Assembly: GCA_934648845.1 (NCBI GenBank)
Contig: CAKUFS010000012.1
Span: 1-58,598 of the forward strand
Source: an uncultured Eggerthellaceae bacterium
GTDB taxonomy: Bacteria; Actinomycetota; Coriobacteriia; Coriobacteriales; Eggerthellaceae
Length of the DNA: 58,598 nt
Direction: 5' to 3'
Shown: in pieces, positions 8,836-16,945 of the stretch
Layout: every line of letters starts with the position of its first letter
Numbering within the stretch: position 1 is the stretch's first letter
Translations under genes and position numbers: made by a program
The notes under the pieces: generated by a model
What the model was told of the DNA's origin: nothing
Database searches by the model: none
What the model saw: only the letters and a program-made list of their open reading frames with translations

Positions 8836-9909
8836 TTATAGTTGATTTACGAAAGACCAGATAGGCTCGTTTGCCTTGTTCGGGGTGTATTTTGCGGATT
8901 CCTCGAGGCAGCGCCCTCGCATGCCTACAACCATCTCTGGGTCACCGAGGCATTTATCGAGGATTGCATACGCCCCTTCCGAATTGTCGAAGCCGTAGAT
9001 AAACCCTGTCTGCCCGTCCTTGACAATGCTGCGTGCGTTCTGCCAGTCGGAGGTCACCACAGGCACCCCGGCCGAGAAGGCGTCCACTATGGTACCGGGA
9101 AACCCCTCCCCGTAATATCGCGTAGGGAGGAGGAGGAGGAGGTAGCCGCTCAGAACCCCGACGCTCTCCCCTGCAGGCACGCTTCCCTTGTAGGCGACGC
9201 AGTCCGCGTGCGCCGCCAGAAGGTAGTCGAACTCCTCTCGGTAGTCTTCGGCCACGGGACCATAGACATCGAGGAAGTACTCTGTGCCACCGCGCTCTGA
9301 ATTGACGCGAGCGACCGCTTCAATCGCGGTCGTCACGCCCTTCTCGCGGCAAACCCTGGAAAAGACGCATACGGGAAGGGGCCTGGCAGAAACGTCAACC
9401 TCGGCAGGCTCGGCTAGAACCTCGAGTTTCTTTGCGTTGGGGACGTAGCTGACGTTATCGAGCCCAAGAGCCCTGAGACCATCCGCCATGCTCGTCGTCT
9501 CCGCAAAGATGGCATCCAGCTTACCGATCCTCCCCAGGAGAGACGAGTCCTCTTCGCAGCGCTTAGCCACCCAGCCGCCAATGACCACATAACCAAGCCT
9601 GAAACCGAAAACTGGCCTCAGACGAAGGAGCAAAGGCATTATCAAACGTAGGCCGTTCTCGCTCAGGGCCATAAGGACAACGTCCGCGCGCCTAGATTCG
9701 CGGATGGTACGGAAAAAGAGCCGTAGCGGGTTCTTCTTCCAGCGGAATGTGTCAACCTCGGAATAGTCGACCCCGTCACAAGACTTGAGCCAATCCCTCA
9801 GCATCCTGCACTTTGCGGTCTGCCCTCCGAAATCCTTGCTATCGCCCTCCGCAGAGCGCGCGGAGGCGAAGTAGCCGACCACAGAGACGCGTCTGATAGC
9901 GCTGCTCAT
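8836..9909 (-). CDS. Family 4 glycosyltransferase
   Basis: 357 residues from the ATG at 9909. Its ATGA overlaps the stop of the preceding ATP-grasp gene, and the frame's 94-codon upstream extension lies wholly inside that gene and is rejected. The GT4 donor domain is clear: PVCVFSRVCREKGVTTAIEAV, then YLDVYGPVAEDY-like text, YKGSVPAGESVGVLSGY, LLLPTRYYGEGFPGTIVDAFSAG with the E-x7-D/E region, and PVVTSDWQNARSIV. The N-terminal region contains ADVVLMALSENGL and GYVVIGGWVAKRC, as in acceptor domains of this family. It should act on the cytoplasmic face, adding one sugar to the lipid-linked unit. GC-rich. A 41-base gap separates it from wecC. Specificity is unknown. Confidence 0.88.
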   Translation of the reverse strand: MSSAIRRVSVVGYFASARSAEGDSKDFGGQTAKCRMLRDWLKSCDGVDYSEVDTFRWKKNPLRLFFRTIRESRRADVVLMALSENGLRLIMPLLLRLRPVFGFRLGYVVIGGWVAKRCEEDSSLLGRIGKLDAIFAETTSMADGLRALGLDNVSYVPNAKKLEVLAEPAEVDVSARPLPVCVFSRVCREKGVTTAIEAVARVNSERGGTEYFLDVYGPVAEDYREEFDYLLAAHADCVAYKGSVPAGESVGVLSGYLLLLLPTRYYGEGFPGTIVDAFSAGVPVVTSDWQNARSIVKDGQTGFIYGFDNSEGAYAILDKCLGDPEMVVGMRGRCLEESAKYTPNKANEPIWSFVNQL

Positions 9910-11066
9910 CGTCCGGCCCTCTTCAATTTCGAAACGATTTTCTCCAGCCCGATAATAGGCTGAACAAGGAAGGGCTTGGGGTCCGCCGCGTCCCAAAGGT
10001 CGAGGACGTGGGCGAAGCCCTTTTTGGCATAGGCGTCGATCACGGCATTCGAGGCGTTCCCCTTCGCCAGAATCTCTTTCAAGGGAGAATGCCAGTACAG
10101 CGGCTTTCCACGGGAAACTGCGGGGCAGCCATCGGATATGCAACGTGCGAGGCCGGGATATTTCCTCAGAAGGACACCGACCGATCCCCACGGCCTGGGA
10201 TTCACGTCAAGAACATAGAGAGCACCCGAAGCCTCATCAACCTTGATGTCAAACTGGATGAAGCCGGTGTAACCGTTCGCCTCGACGAGCTTACGCGACT
10301 CGCCACGCACGCGACGCAAGAGAGCAGGGTCGGTAACCTCGATGGCAGCGCAAGCAACGCCCTGGGGGTATTGCTTAAACTGGCGTACGGCGATGTCCGC
10401 AAGCATGACTCCGTTTGCGGCGTAGCCGCCGTACCCGATTTCGTTCCAGTTGTTTCCGACGATGTACGGCTCGCACTCGTATGCCGCCGTCGGCGCCCCG
10501 CAGGCCACGATTCCCCCCGCGACGTCTTCGAGTTCGACGTGGTCCTCGACGATGCGGATTTTGCCCACACCGTCGTCAACCGCGAAAAGACTTTTCACGC
10601 GCGGCTTCACAACGAGAGGGAAACTGATCTCGACCCCACCCGCCATGACAGCGTTGAGCGTGGCCCTTTCGGGGACATTGACGCCGACTTCCCGGCACCT
10701 AGCGAACGCAAGCCCCTTGTCGTTGAACTCGGAGAAGAAGTCCAGGCCCGGCTTTGCAAAGGCGACAATATCCTCGAATTCACTGCGGTTGTCTAGAATC
10801 ATCGTCAGGTATTGGTCGCTCGCAATCCAGCACTCAGGCTTACCGTGATGCTCGGCGCAGGAAGCCAAAGAGGCAAGGTAACGGAGGACATCCCCCGCCT
10901 CCTTGGCGACAATGCACCCACGAAGAGAGTTCGAGTATTTCCCTATGTCATCAGGACGACACACCGCATAGACGTCGTGGCCTGCGCGGGAAAGGACCCT
11001 AGAGAGGGCTAGACCCGCGGGGCCGAGGCCGAAAACAACGGCGATGCTCTTCATGTTGTCGACCAT
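9906..11066 (-). CDS. ATP-grasp ligase-like protein
   Basis: 386 residues. The N-terminal Rossmann-like pre-ATP-grasp domain (VVFGLGPAGLALSRVLSRAGHDVYAV) is followed by an ATP-grasp domain: FPLVVKPRVKS supplies the ATP-binding lysine, YECEPYIVGNNWNEIGYGGYA lies mid-domain, and IQFDIKVDEASGALYVLDVNPRPWGS carries the Mg/ATP acidic residues and the conserved NPR. Relatives ligate carboxylates to amines, as in the carbamoyl-phosphate-synthase large-chain and D-Ala-D-Ala ligase groups. The start overlaps the previous gene as TAATG; a second ATG 12 bases in is possible. This is the second ATP-grasp gene in the operon and belongs to a different subfamily from the one at 2716-3666. Probable role: amide substitution of a sugar or a precursor; substrates unknown. 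Confidence 0.82.
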   Translation of the reverse strand: MVDNMKSIAVVFGLGPAGLALSRVLSRAGHDVYAVCRPDDIGKYSNSLRGCIVAKEAGDVLRYLASLASCAEHHGKPECWIASDQYLTMILDNRSEFEDIVAFAKPGLDFFSEFNDKGLAFARCREVGVNVPERATLNAVMAGGVEISFPLVVKPRVKSLFAVDDGVGKIRIVEDHVELEDVAGGIVACGAPTAAYECEPYIVGNNWNEIGYGGYAANGVMLADIAVRQFKQYPQGVACAAIEVTDPALLRRVRGESRKLVEANGYTGFIQFDIKVDEASGALYVLDVNPRPWGSVGVLLRKYPGLARCISDGCPAVSRGKPLYWHSPLKEILAKGNASNAVIDAYAKKGFAHVLDLWDAADPKPFLVQPIIGLEKIVSKLKRAGR

Positions 11067-12139
11067 TATTGCACCACCTCAATCTCTACAGGAATGGCGT
11101 CAAAATCGCTAAGCGATCTGCAGAAGCCCACGACGCCGCTCCTACTTTCCTGCCCCGAGGCAAACTGCACGGATCCGTATTGCATGAGTTTCATTGGGTA
11201 AGCATCCTTTTTCAGCCTCAAAACCTCGCGTGCTTCAGCGGCGTTGGTAACCAAGAACAACTGTGTCTCCCTTGTCAGGACACCGGGACCGAGCTTCGTC
11301 GAAAGGTAGGAGCTAACACCCCTTACCCGCTCGTCGGGCTCCACCGTTGTAGAGAAAAGGTATCCAGCCTCGCATGGTGTTCCGTAGATGCAGGGTCCGT
11401 TGGTATCCGCAAGAACGCGAAGCGAGCCAGGATCCTCGTTCGGAAGCAGGTACACGTGATTCTTGATAATTGAGGAGTCGGTAGCGTAAACCAAGCCCTC
11501 GGGGGTGTCATAGCCGCGAACCGCCCGAAAGCGCTGATCGCCAACGGCGAGAGGCTCAACGCTGGAGAAATCAGCACTGGCAACGTAAATCCCAGCGGCC
11601 TCCTCCATGTCACCGGTGAAAACGTACCAACCCCCAGCAAGCCTAGGAGCGAAGCCATGAACATGGCGGATGGCACCGGCAGGGAACTCGTAAAGGGTGC
11701 GCAGGCCGTCGTCATGCGAAATGCCATAGATACCGACAGCCTTTTTCTCGAGGTTCTGGCCGTAGTCTCCCCAAACAGCCCCAACCTCGCCGTCCGCGGA
11801 TTGGATGGTAAGCGGCGTGGAGAATCCTTTTCGGGCGGAAAACACGCTTCGAACATTTCCCGTGCGCAAGTCGCAACGCAGCAGGGCACCTCGCCAAGAG
11901 ACAAGCAGCCCACCGTCCACCTCGACGGCGCACCTGGCCTCCCAGCGCAGAGCGCGGGATGCCAGGCGGCTTCTGCAAAGACAGCTCTTTCCAGAAGGGT
12001 TCTCGAGGAGCGCCCTTACCGCGCATCGCCCATCAACGTCCAATACGCATATCCTCTCCCCCATCGAGAAGACGAGCGCACCGTTCGCCAAAAAGGCCAA
12101 CGGCTTTGCTCCGCGGGGCAATCGCATCTTTTTGATCAT
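11066..12139 (-). CDS. Uncharacterised protein, beta-propeller-like
   Basis: 357 residues with no recognised family. The sequence shows repeated short beta-strand units of the kind seen in propellers: FLANGALVFSMGERICVLDVDGR, VDGGLLVSWRGALLRCDLRTG, GGWYVFTGDMEEAAGIYVAS, PEGLVYATDSSIIKNHVYLL and CEAGYLFSTTVEPD. Each has a small-residue-rich strand followed by a polar turn. No signal peptide or membrane segment is visible, so it should be cytoplasmic. It is locked between the lyase-like gene (ATGA overlap) and the ATP-grasp gene (TAATG overlap), implying it serves the same pathway, perhaps as a scaffold or sensor. It could also be a very diverged glycoside-acting propeller enzyme. The fold call is inferred from sequence texture only. 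Confidence 0.6.
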   Translation of the reverse strand: MIKKMRLPRGAKPLAFLANGALVFSMGERICVLDVDGRCAVRALLENPSGKSCLCRSRLASRALRWEARCAVEVDGGLLVSWRGALLRCDLRTGNVRSVFSARKGFSTPLTIQSADGEVGAVWGDYGQNLEKKAVGIYGISHDDGLRTLYEFPAGAIRHVHGFAPRLAGGWYVFTGDMEEAAGIYVASADFSSVEPLAVGDQRFRAVRGYDTPEGLVYATDSSIIKNHVYLLPNEDPGSLRVLADTNGPCIYGTPCEAGYLFSTTVEPDERVRGVSSYLSTKLGPGVLTRETQLFLVTNAAEAREVLRLKKDAYPMKLMQYGSVQFASGQESRSGVVGFCRSLSDFDAIPVEIEVVQ

Positions 12140-13752
12140 CGACCAGCACCACCTTCGTCGTTACATAGAGGGATGGTCGCGCAGACAGTCCTGTTTCCGA
12201 CGATTGCGACAACGGTGCCATCTGCCAATTTGCCGAATTCGGATGAGCATACAGCCTCCTCGAGAGCGAACTCGCAGTCCCACCCGGGGACGATGGGCAA
12301 AGAGCAACCAGGCGCGAGGTGGTAGCGCTGCACCACCTCTGCGTCGCCGCGGTCGGTCGAGTCCTCGACAGTCAGCGCACCGTCGCAAAGCTCAATACGC
12401 CGATGATGCAGATGGCCCTTGTAGTTGTGGAAGCTCGCCACGATATGACGCTCATCCACCACCTCTACGCGCACGCAGTCCACGCCGCGCGCGACGCGAT
12501 GCTCAGCCCAGCATTCCATCTGCTCATCACTGTCGATGGTCGCTGTGTTGTGCGCTGCCGTGCTGCGGAAGTAGGGCCTCAGTTCGCTCTGGTAGGCGTA
12601 AGTGCCCGAGTTCTCAATCGTGGGCTCGCCCGCGATCGAGAGTTCAAAGCTCAGAAGGTCGCAGTGGGCGTGGCCCAGCATATAGGACGGGCCGGGCTCC
12701 CCCGCGAAGAAAATCAAGGCAGCGTCGCCGTCGTAGAGCTTGTAGAAGCCGGACTCAGGGAAGATAGTCTTGGCGTCGTCGGGCTCGTAGCCGTAGACGT
12801 CGCGGCAGGCGCAGGCGAGCGGTCCGCATTCCTTGGCGACCCCATCGGCCGAGTCGTTGAAGAAGGGGGTCTTGCCCATGCCACGCTCGATAGAGGCTAT
12901 GGCGTCGAGCATCTGCCGCGCCTTGGAGGCCACCTTTGCCGGGGCGGCCTTGCCTACAGAGCGGTACGCAAGTTCCACGCGCAGAAGGCCCTCCAGAATG
13001 AGCTTGTGGTACATCATGGAACGCTCGTAGTGCACTCCGTCGGGCAGCACCTGCTCGTCGAGCTGCGTAAGATAGTCGCGCTCGACCCGCGCCAGCACGT
13101 CGTCCTCGCCGAACAGCAGCGCGCAGACGACGAGCGTCTTCAGGTTCTCCAGATAGTGGTTCGCCAAAAGATGTTTTTCCTGGTTCACCAAAAGATGTCT
13201 ATACTGGGCGTACATGCTTTCCTGCATTGCAGAATCGAAAACATTATCAGTCTCTAAGGCATCGGCAAAAAGCTCGCGGGAAACAAGCCAGTTAATAAGC
13301 CTCAGGCTGATGGTATACGGATGCCAAGCATCCCCCCGAGGATACTTGCACGAATCCATCCAGCTTTGAATTAAGAACTTAAAGTAGTTCCAATACCTTT
13401 CTTCTTTAGTTTCCGCCCATTTTGCCGCAAGGGGAATGCAGTATTCAAAGTAATGAAGATTGAAATTCCACAAATGGCTCGCTTCGGGAACACTCCAGGT
13501 CTCAAAGTTGAACTTATGCCACTCATTAAGAAGGAGCAAATCCCCTTTCAACAACGACTCGACATCGAACCTTGATAAGTAATCTGCAGCTAAGTCGGTT
13601 TCGGCCATCACAATAGTCTTATTGCGGTCAAGAGGACGCTTCATTGACAATTGCACGCTTGTAAGCTTTTTTTGAGGCTTTAACCTGAATGCAATCATGC
13701 TTGGCTTCATGCGCAGTATGGTGTAGAGGTAAAGTTCCAGCTTCTTAAGCAC
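12136..13752 (-). CDS. Heparinase II/III family protein
   Basis: 538 residues with the two-part architecture of heparinase II/III-like polysaccharide lyases. The alpha-helical toroid in the first ~320 residues includes LWNFNLHYFEYCIPLAAKWAE, WHPYTISLRLINWLVS, LANHYLENLKTLVVCALLFGE and GVHYERSMMYHKLILEGLLR. The C-terminal beta-sandwich has LGHAHCDLLSFELSIAGEP and FRSTAAHNTATIDSDEQME. Conserved Asn/His/Tyr residues in these blocks match the catalytic set of the family. No signal peptide is visible, which is odd for a degradative lyase; similar cytoplasmic members occur in many capsule operons. It starts with GTG, overlapping the end of the fusion gene. GC content drops sharply at about 13190: the first ~185 codons are AT-rich and the rest GC-rich. 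Confidence 0.85.
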   Translation of the reverse strand: MLKKLELYLYTILRMKPSMIAFRLKPQKKLTSVQLSMKRPLDRNKTIVMAETDLAADYLSRFDVESLLKGDLLLLNEWHKFNFETWSVPEASHLWNFNLHYFEYCIPLAAKWAETKEERYWNYFKFLIQSWMDSCKYPRGDAWHPYTISLRLINWLVSRELFADALETDNVFDSAMQESMYAQYRHLLVNQEKHLLANHYLENLKTLVVCALLFGEDDVLARVERDYLTQLDEQVLPDGVHYERSMMYHKLILEGLLRVELAYRSVGKAAPAKVASKARQMLDAIASIERGMGKTPFFNDSADGVAKECGPLACACRDVYGYEPDDAKTIFPESGFYKLYDGDAALIFFAGEPGPSYMLGHAHCDLLSFELSIAGEPTIENSGTYAYQSELRPYFRSTAAHNTATIDSDEQMECWAEHRVARGVDCVRVEVVDERHIVASFHNYKGHLHHRRIELCDGALTVEDSTDRGDAEVVQRYHLAPGCSLPIVPGWDCEFALEEAVCSSEFGKLADGTVVAIVGNRTVCATIPLCNDEGGAGR

Positions 13753-16117
13753 GATATACCTCTATCTCGCTAGAGAGCAGATCAACAAAAACCTCGGAAG
13801 CGGCCTGTCTAGAGTACTTGCTTTTTATGCAATCCACGGCTCTCTGCTTCTCACAATCCGTCCATTCACGACTAAAAACTTCGATAAAAGCCTTGACAAG
13901 TCCATCAAGATCCTCTGGAGCGCAGGAAACACCAAGCCCCGCTTCAGCAAGAATGTCAACGGAATCGCCAGCTGCAGCCAACAATACAGGACAGCCACAA
14001 CCAAGAGCTTCGAACAATTTAGTCGGAACGCTATCTTTCATGTTTGAGTTCAGCAACGATACGTAAGCGCACTTCGCGTGCTTTAGCAAAGTGTACACCC
14101 CGCGTGCATCAACACGACCGCAAAGGTATACGTTTGACAATCCTTCTGAGCTAATCTTTTCCCTGAGGAGATCCCGTTCCGCTCCGCTACCGAAAAGCAG
14201 AAATCGCGCGTAATCGTTACGCTTTGCAATCTCTAAAAGCCTAGAAAGACCCTGGGCAAGTCCTAAATTGCCAACATATACGCACACATCACCCTCATCG
14301 AGCTGATATTTTTCTATAAGGTCCGCTCTTTCGTCTTGGAGTAAGAAACCCAAATCCAGGCCATTAGGCACAAGCCTGACTTTTTCAGCATCTTTTTTTG
14401 GAAGCAGAGCTTTAAGCTTGCTGACTTTCCCTTGCGAAACCGTAGTAATCAAAGATGATCGCTTATAAGCGGAATTTGCTAAGTGTTGAAAAACACGACC
14501 GTAGATGCTGTTTTTACTAAAACTACCCATTTCATAAGCAACGTCGGGCCAAATATCGCGCGCATCGAAGACTAATCGCGCATGATGTTTTTTTGCAATG
14601 CGAATCCCACTTGCAGACAAGAGAAGCGGTGGCGATGTAACCACGACAACATCAATGTCTCTAAAATTCAACGCTTCCTTCGTTGAATTGATTGCTTCGC
14701 TTAGATTGTTGCGCAAGCGATTAATCACCGTTTTAGACTCCATCTTAAACGCCGAATAATAGCAAACGCCATTCGAAGCAAAATAATCAGAGGCCTCATT
14801 CAAGCTTGTTTCCGAAGCTAAAACAAATACTTCATGACCAGCATCCCGGAGCGTGTCTCGCAACACCGTCATTCGCTTAGAACAAGCATCCGTTGCTGGA
14901 TAAAAATGCTCACAAACAAGCAGAATTCGCATTGGAACGAATTCTTTTGATGCAGTAGCATTTCTTATACCGACGGTTTCTTCCTGTCGCGTTCTACGTT
15001 TTGAAAACAGACTCAAGCGTCCTTCGGGGTAATAGCGACCCATAATCTTTCCGAAAAGGCCCAGCTTCCAAATCAAAAATGCCGCGAACAGAATATCGGT
15101 AATCAGCACAACAACGGACACACTTGTAGGCGCGCGATAAATTGCAATGCCAGTACCTGCGAAAACAGCGCACATAAGGTAAATATCGAACACCACGTGG
15201 CGCTGGCTGAACCCCTTCTGAAGTAGCACATGGTGAATATGGTTCTTATCGGGCGAGCTAATGGGTACACCCTTGATTTTGCGCCGCACAATAGCGGCAA
15301 ACGTGTCAATAACCGGCACTGCGGCAATAACCACCGGCACGGCAATCGATGCCAAACCTGCATAGCGCATTGCACCCGAAAGCGATACAATGCCCAGCGC
15401 AAAACCAAGAGACAGCGACCCGCAATCCCCCATGAACAGCTTTGCGGGATGAAAGTTGAAGCGCAAAAACGCAAGGCACGACGCCGCAACGGCAATTGCC
15501 ATGATCAGAACCGAATAAACGCCACCCGCAGCTGCCAGTACCGCAAACGCAGTGGCAGCAATGCATGTGACACCTGCCGCCAAACCGTCAAGACCGTCGA
15601 TAAGATTAATCACGTTCGCGAACGATACCAGATAAAGCACCGTAATGGGATACGCCATGAATCCAAAGTCGATATACGTCTGCAGGCCCGTAATATGGAT
15701 GCCCTGAATGACAATCCCCGATGCCACCACAATCGATGCCGCAACAATTTGACCCGCGAATTTAGTACGGGCACGTAATTGCAAAATGTCATCGGCGGCG
15801 CCCATGGCGAACATGAAGCAAAAACCCAGCAGTAAAAGCCATGCATTTGCCGACGTTGTTTTTCCAAAAGCGAACTCAGCAGGAACAATGCCTGCCTGGA
15901 TCCCCATCGACAACAGCAATGCGCTGGTCAAAACAATGCCGGCGAACAGAGCAATGCCACCCATGCGCGTTGTGGGATTGGTATGAACGCGGCGCTCGGA
16001 AGGCATGTCGATGGCACCCACTTTCGTCGCGATTTTCATCGACACGGGCACCATAAGATACGTTATAAGAAATGCAATTACAGCTGCAGCGGCACACGTT
16101 GCGGGAACAGATAACAC
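13745..16117 (-). CDS. Fusion: WecA/TagO-type sugar-1-phosphate transferase + GT4 glycosyltransferase
   Basis: 790 residues in one frame. Residues 1-395 form a polytopic membrane enzyme of the MraY/WecA/TagO family: AADDILQLRARTKFAGQ with the Asp pair, NVINLIDGLDGLAAG, FMGDCGSLSLGFALG and PDKNHIHHVLLQKGFSQRH. It would start lipid-linked synthesis by moving GlcNAc-1-P or a related sugar onto undecaprenyl phosphate. Residues 396-790 begin MRILLVCEHFYPATDACSKR, look like a complete WbuB-like GT4 enzyme, and end with LFEALGCGCPVLLAAAGDS. An internal ATG at 14932 has only a weak AAAAGAA upstream. The GTG at 16117 has AGGGGCGG before it. The membrane half is about average GC while the GT4 half is AT-rich. 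First gene of the operon. Confidence 0.9.
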   Translation of the reverse strand: MLSVPATCAAAAVIAFLITYLMVPVSMKIATKVGAIDMPSERRVHTNPTTRMGGIALFAGIVLTSALLLSMGIQAGIVPAEFAFGKTTSANAWLLLLGFCFMFAMGAADDILQLRARTKFAGQIVAASIVVASGIVIQGIHITGLQTYIDFGFMAYPITVLYLVSFANVINLIDGLDGLAAGVTCIAATAFAVLAAAGGVYSVLIMAIAVAASCLAFLRFNFHPAKLFMGDCGSLSLGFALGIVSLSGAMRYAGLASIAVPVVIAAVPVIDTFAAIVRRKIKGVPISSPDKNHIHHVLLQKGFSQRHVVFDIYLMCAVFAGTGIAIYRAPTSVSVVVLITDILFAAFLIWKLGLFGKIMGRYYPEGRLSLFSKRRTRQEETVGIRNATASKEFVPMRILLVCEHFYPATDACSKRMTVLRDTLRDAGHEVFVLASETSLNEASDYFASNGVCYYSAFKMESKTVINRLRNNLSEAINSTKEALNFRDIDVVVVTSPPLLLSASGIRIAKKHHARLVFDARDIWPDVAYEMGSFSKNSIYGRVFQHLANSAYKRSSLITTVSQGKVSKLKALLPKKDAEKVRLVPNGLDLGFLLQDERADLIEKYQLDEGDVCVYVGNLGLAQGLSRLLEIAKRNDYARFLLFGSGAERDLLREKISSEGLSNVYLCGRVDARGVYTLLKHAKCAYVSLLNSNMKDSVPTKLFEALGCGCPVLLAAAGDSVDILAEAGLGVSCAPEDLDGLVKAFIEVFSREWTDCEKQRAVDCIKSKYSRQAASEVFVDLLSSEIEVYRA

Positions 16118-16300
16118 AAACCGCCCCTACTCACAGCCACCAAGGAAATGGCAACTGGCCGCAAAGCAGCCGAAAGGCGCAGTAATTGAGCCACGATTTG
16201 CAGGTAAATTCAACACAGGGAAATCCTTCACACGCTATACATTCACTCGCATGCTCTTAAAACCGATTACCGTAAAAAGAGATGCACTATCAGGATTCCT

Positions 16301-16329
16301 ATTATCGCTTTTTGAGATATAAGGCGCAA
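16301..16329 (-). promoter_or_regulatory. Probable promoter of the polysaccharide operon
   Basis: On the minus strand TTGCGC is followed after exactly 17 bases by GATAAT, a good sigma-70-type match, about 185 bases upstream of the GTG of the fusion gene. The leader between promoter and start (16118-16300) contains no recognised RNA element or ORF of note. Position and direction fit the start of the 13-gene operon. Confidence 0.5.
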
Positions 16330-16441
16330 CACTTGACTAAAGTTTGCCACAGAAATAGTTACGATTTATCGATGAATGGTAGTTTTTCTATCATTGCACG
16401 AATGCAATCTTGACCAGAAGTTGCTCGCTTTTGCAAAAGGC

Positions 16442-16486
16442 TTGATTCTTTTAGCTTCCATTTATATAATTTCGGTTATAACCGAA
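16442..16486 (+). promoter_or_regulatory. Promoter and palindromic operator of the toxin-antitoxin pair
   Basis: TTGATT (16442-16447), a 17-base spacer and a perfect TATAAT (16465-16470) form a near-consensus promoter. Immediately downstream, 16471-16486 is a perfect 16-bp palindrome (TTCGGTTATAACCGAA) that would cover the transcription start. This is the expected place for autorepression by the HTH antitoxin encoded downstream. Its presence also argues that upstream in-frame codons are not translated. Confidence 0.75.
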
Positions 16487-16510
16487 TATACTAAAGAAAG
16501 CGGTGACGCT

Positions 16511-16945
16511 TTGAGCTATACATTAGAGCCATTCCCTCTTTCAGATCAGTCTTACTCAGAGACAGTTTTCTTTTTATCGAAAGAGGGAACAAACCCGATT
16601 CAGGATTTTTACAAACAAAATAAGGATGCAGAAGCAGCAAGAAAGATTGCCATTGCCGTACGTTCAGTCAGCGAGCGAGGATTTAATGCTTCAGTGCAAA
16701 CAAGGCTGTTGAGAAAGCTCAGGGGAATTAATAAGCGCAACGATCTTTATGAGATACGTGCACATGGCTGTACGGCACGGGCCTTTTCCTTCCTTGTTGA
16801 AAGCGAGACAATTCTTGTCGTTGCATTTATCGAAAAAGTACATTCAGGACAAGCGGACAACGAAACAAGACGTGCAGCGAAAAAACTCGACTCACTGCGA
16901 TTGACCCTTGAAAAGGAGCTTGAAAGAAGGAGAAACGATGGGTGA
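16511..16945 (+). CDS. HigB/Gp49-like toxin of a type II toxin-antitoxin system
   Basis: Resembles the RelE-superfamily Gp49/HigB group: VFFLSKEGTNPIQDFYKQ at the N-terminus, a helical middle, then RLLRKLRGINKRNDLYEIRAHGCTARAFSFLVESETILVVAFIEK, the usual positively charged core and beta-hairpin, and a Lys/Arg/Glu-rich C-terminal helix. Such toxins cut mRNA at the ribosome. The frame extends to an ATG at 16376, but that start lies upstream of a near-consensus promoter and operator. The first start codon after the promoter is the TTG at 16511, giving 144 residues and an N-terminus that fits the family; no Met occurs later. The gene overlaps the antitoxin by 8 bases. In HigBA systems, as here, the toxin comes first. 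Confidence 0.8.
   Translation: MSYTLEPFPLSDQSYSETVFFLSKEGTNPIQDFYKQNKDAEAARKIAIAVRSVSERGFNASVQTRLLRKLRGINKRNDLYEIRAHGCTARAFSFLVESETILVVAFIEKVHSGQADNETRRAAKKLDSLRLTLEKELERRRNDG

Noticed and set aside
1..16117. Poly-gamma-glutamate capsule locus on the strength of the CapA-like gene
   Set aside because: No capB, capC or capE is present; the surrounding Wzx, Wzy, WecB/C and glycosyltransferase genes indicate a lipid-carrier-dependent polysaccharide.
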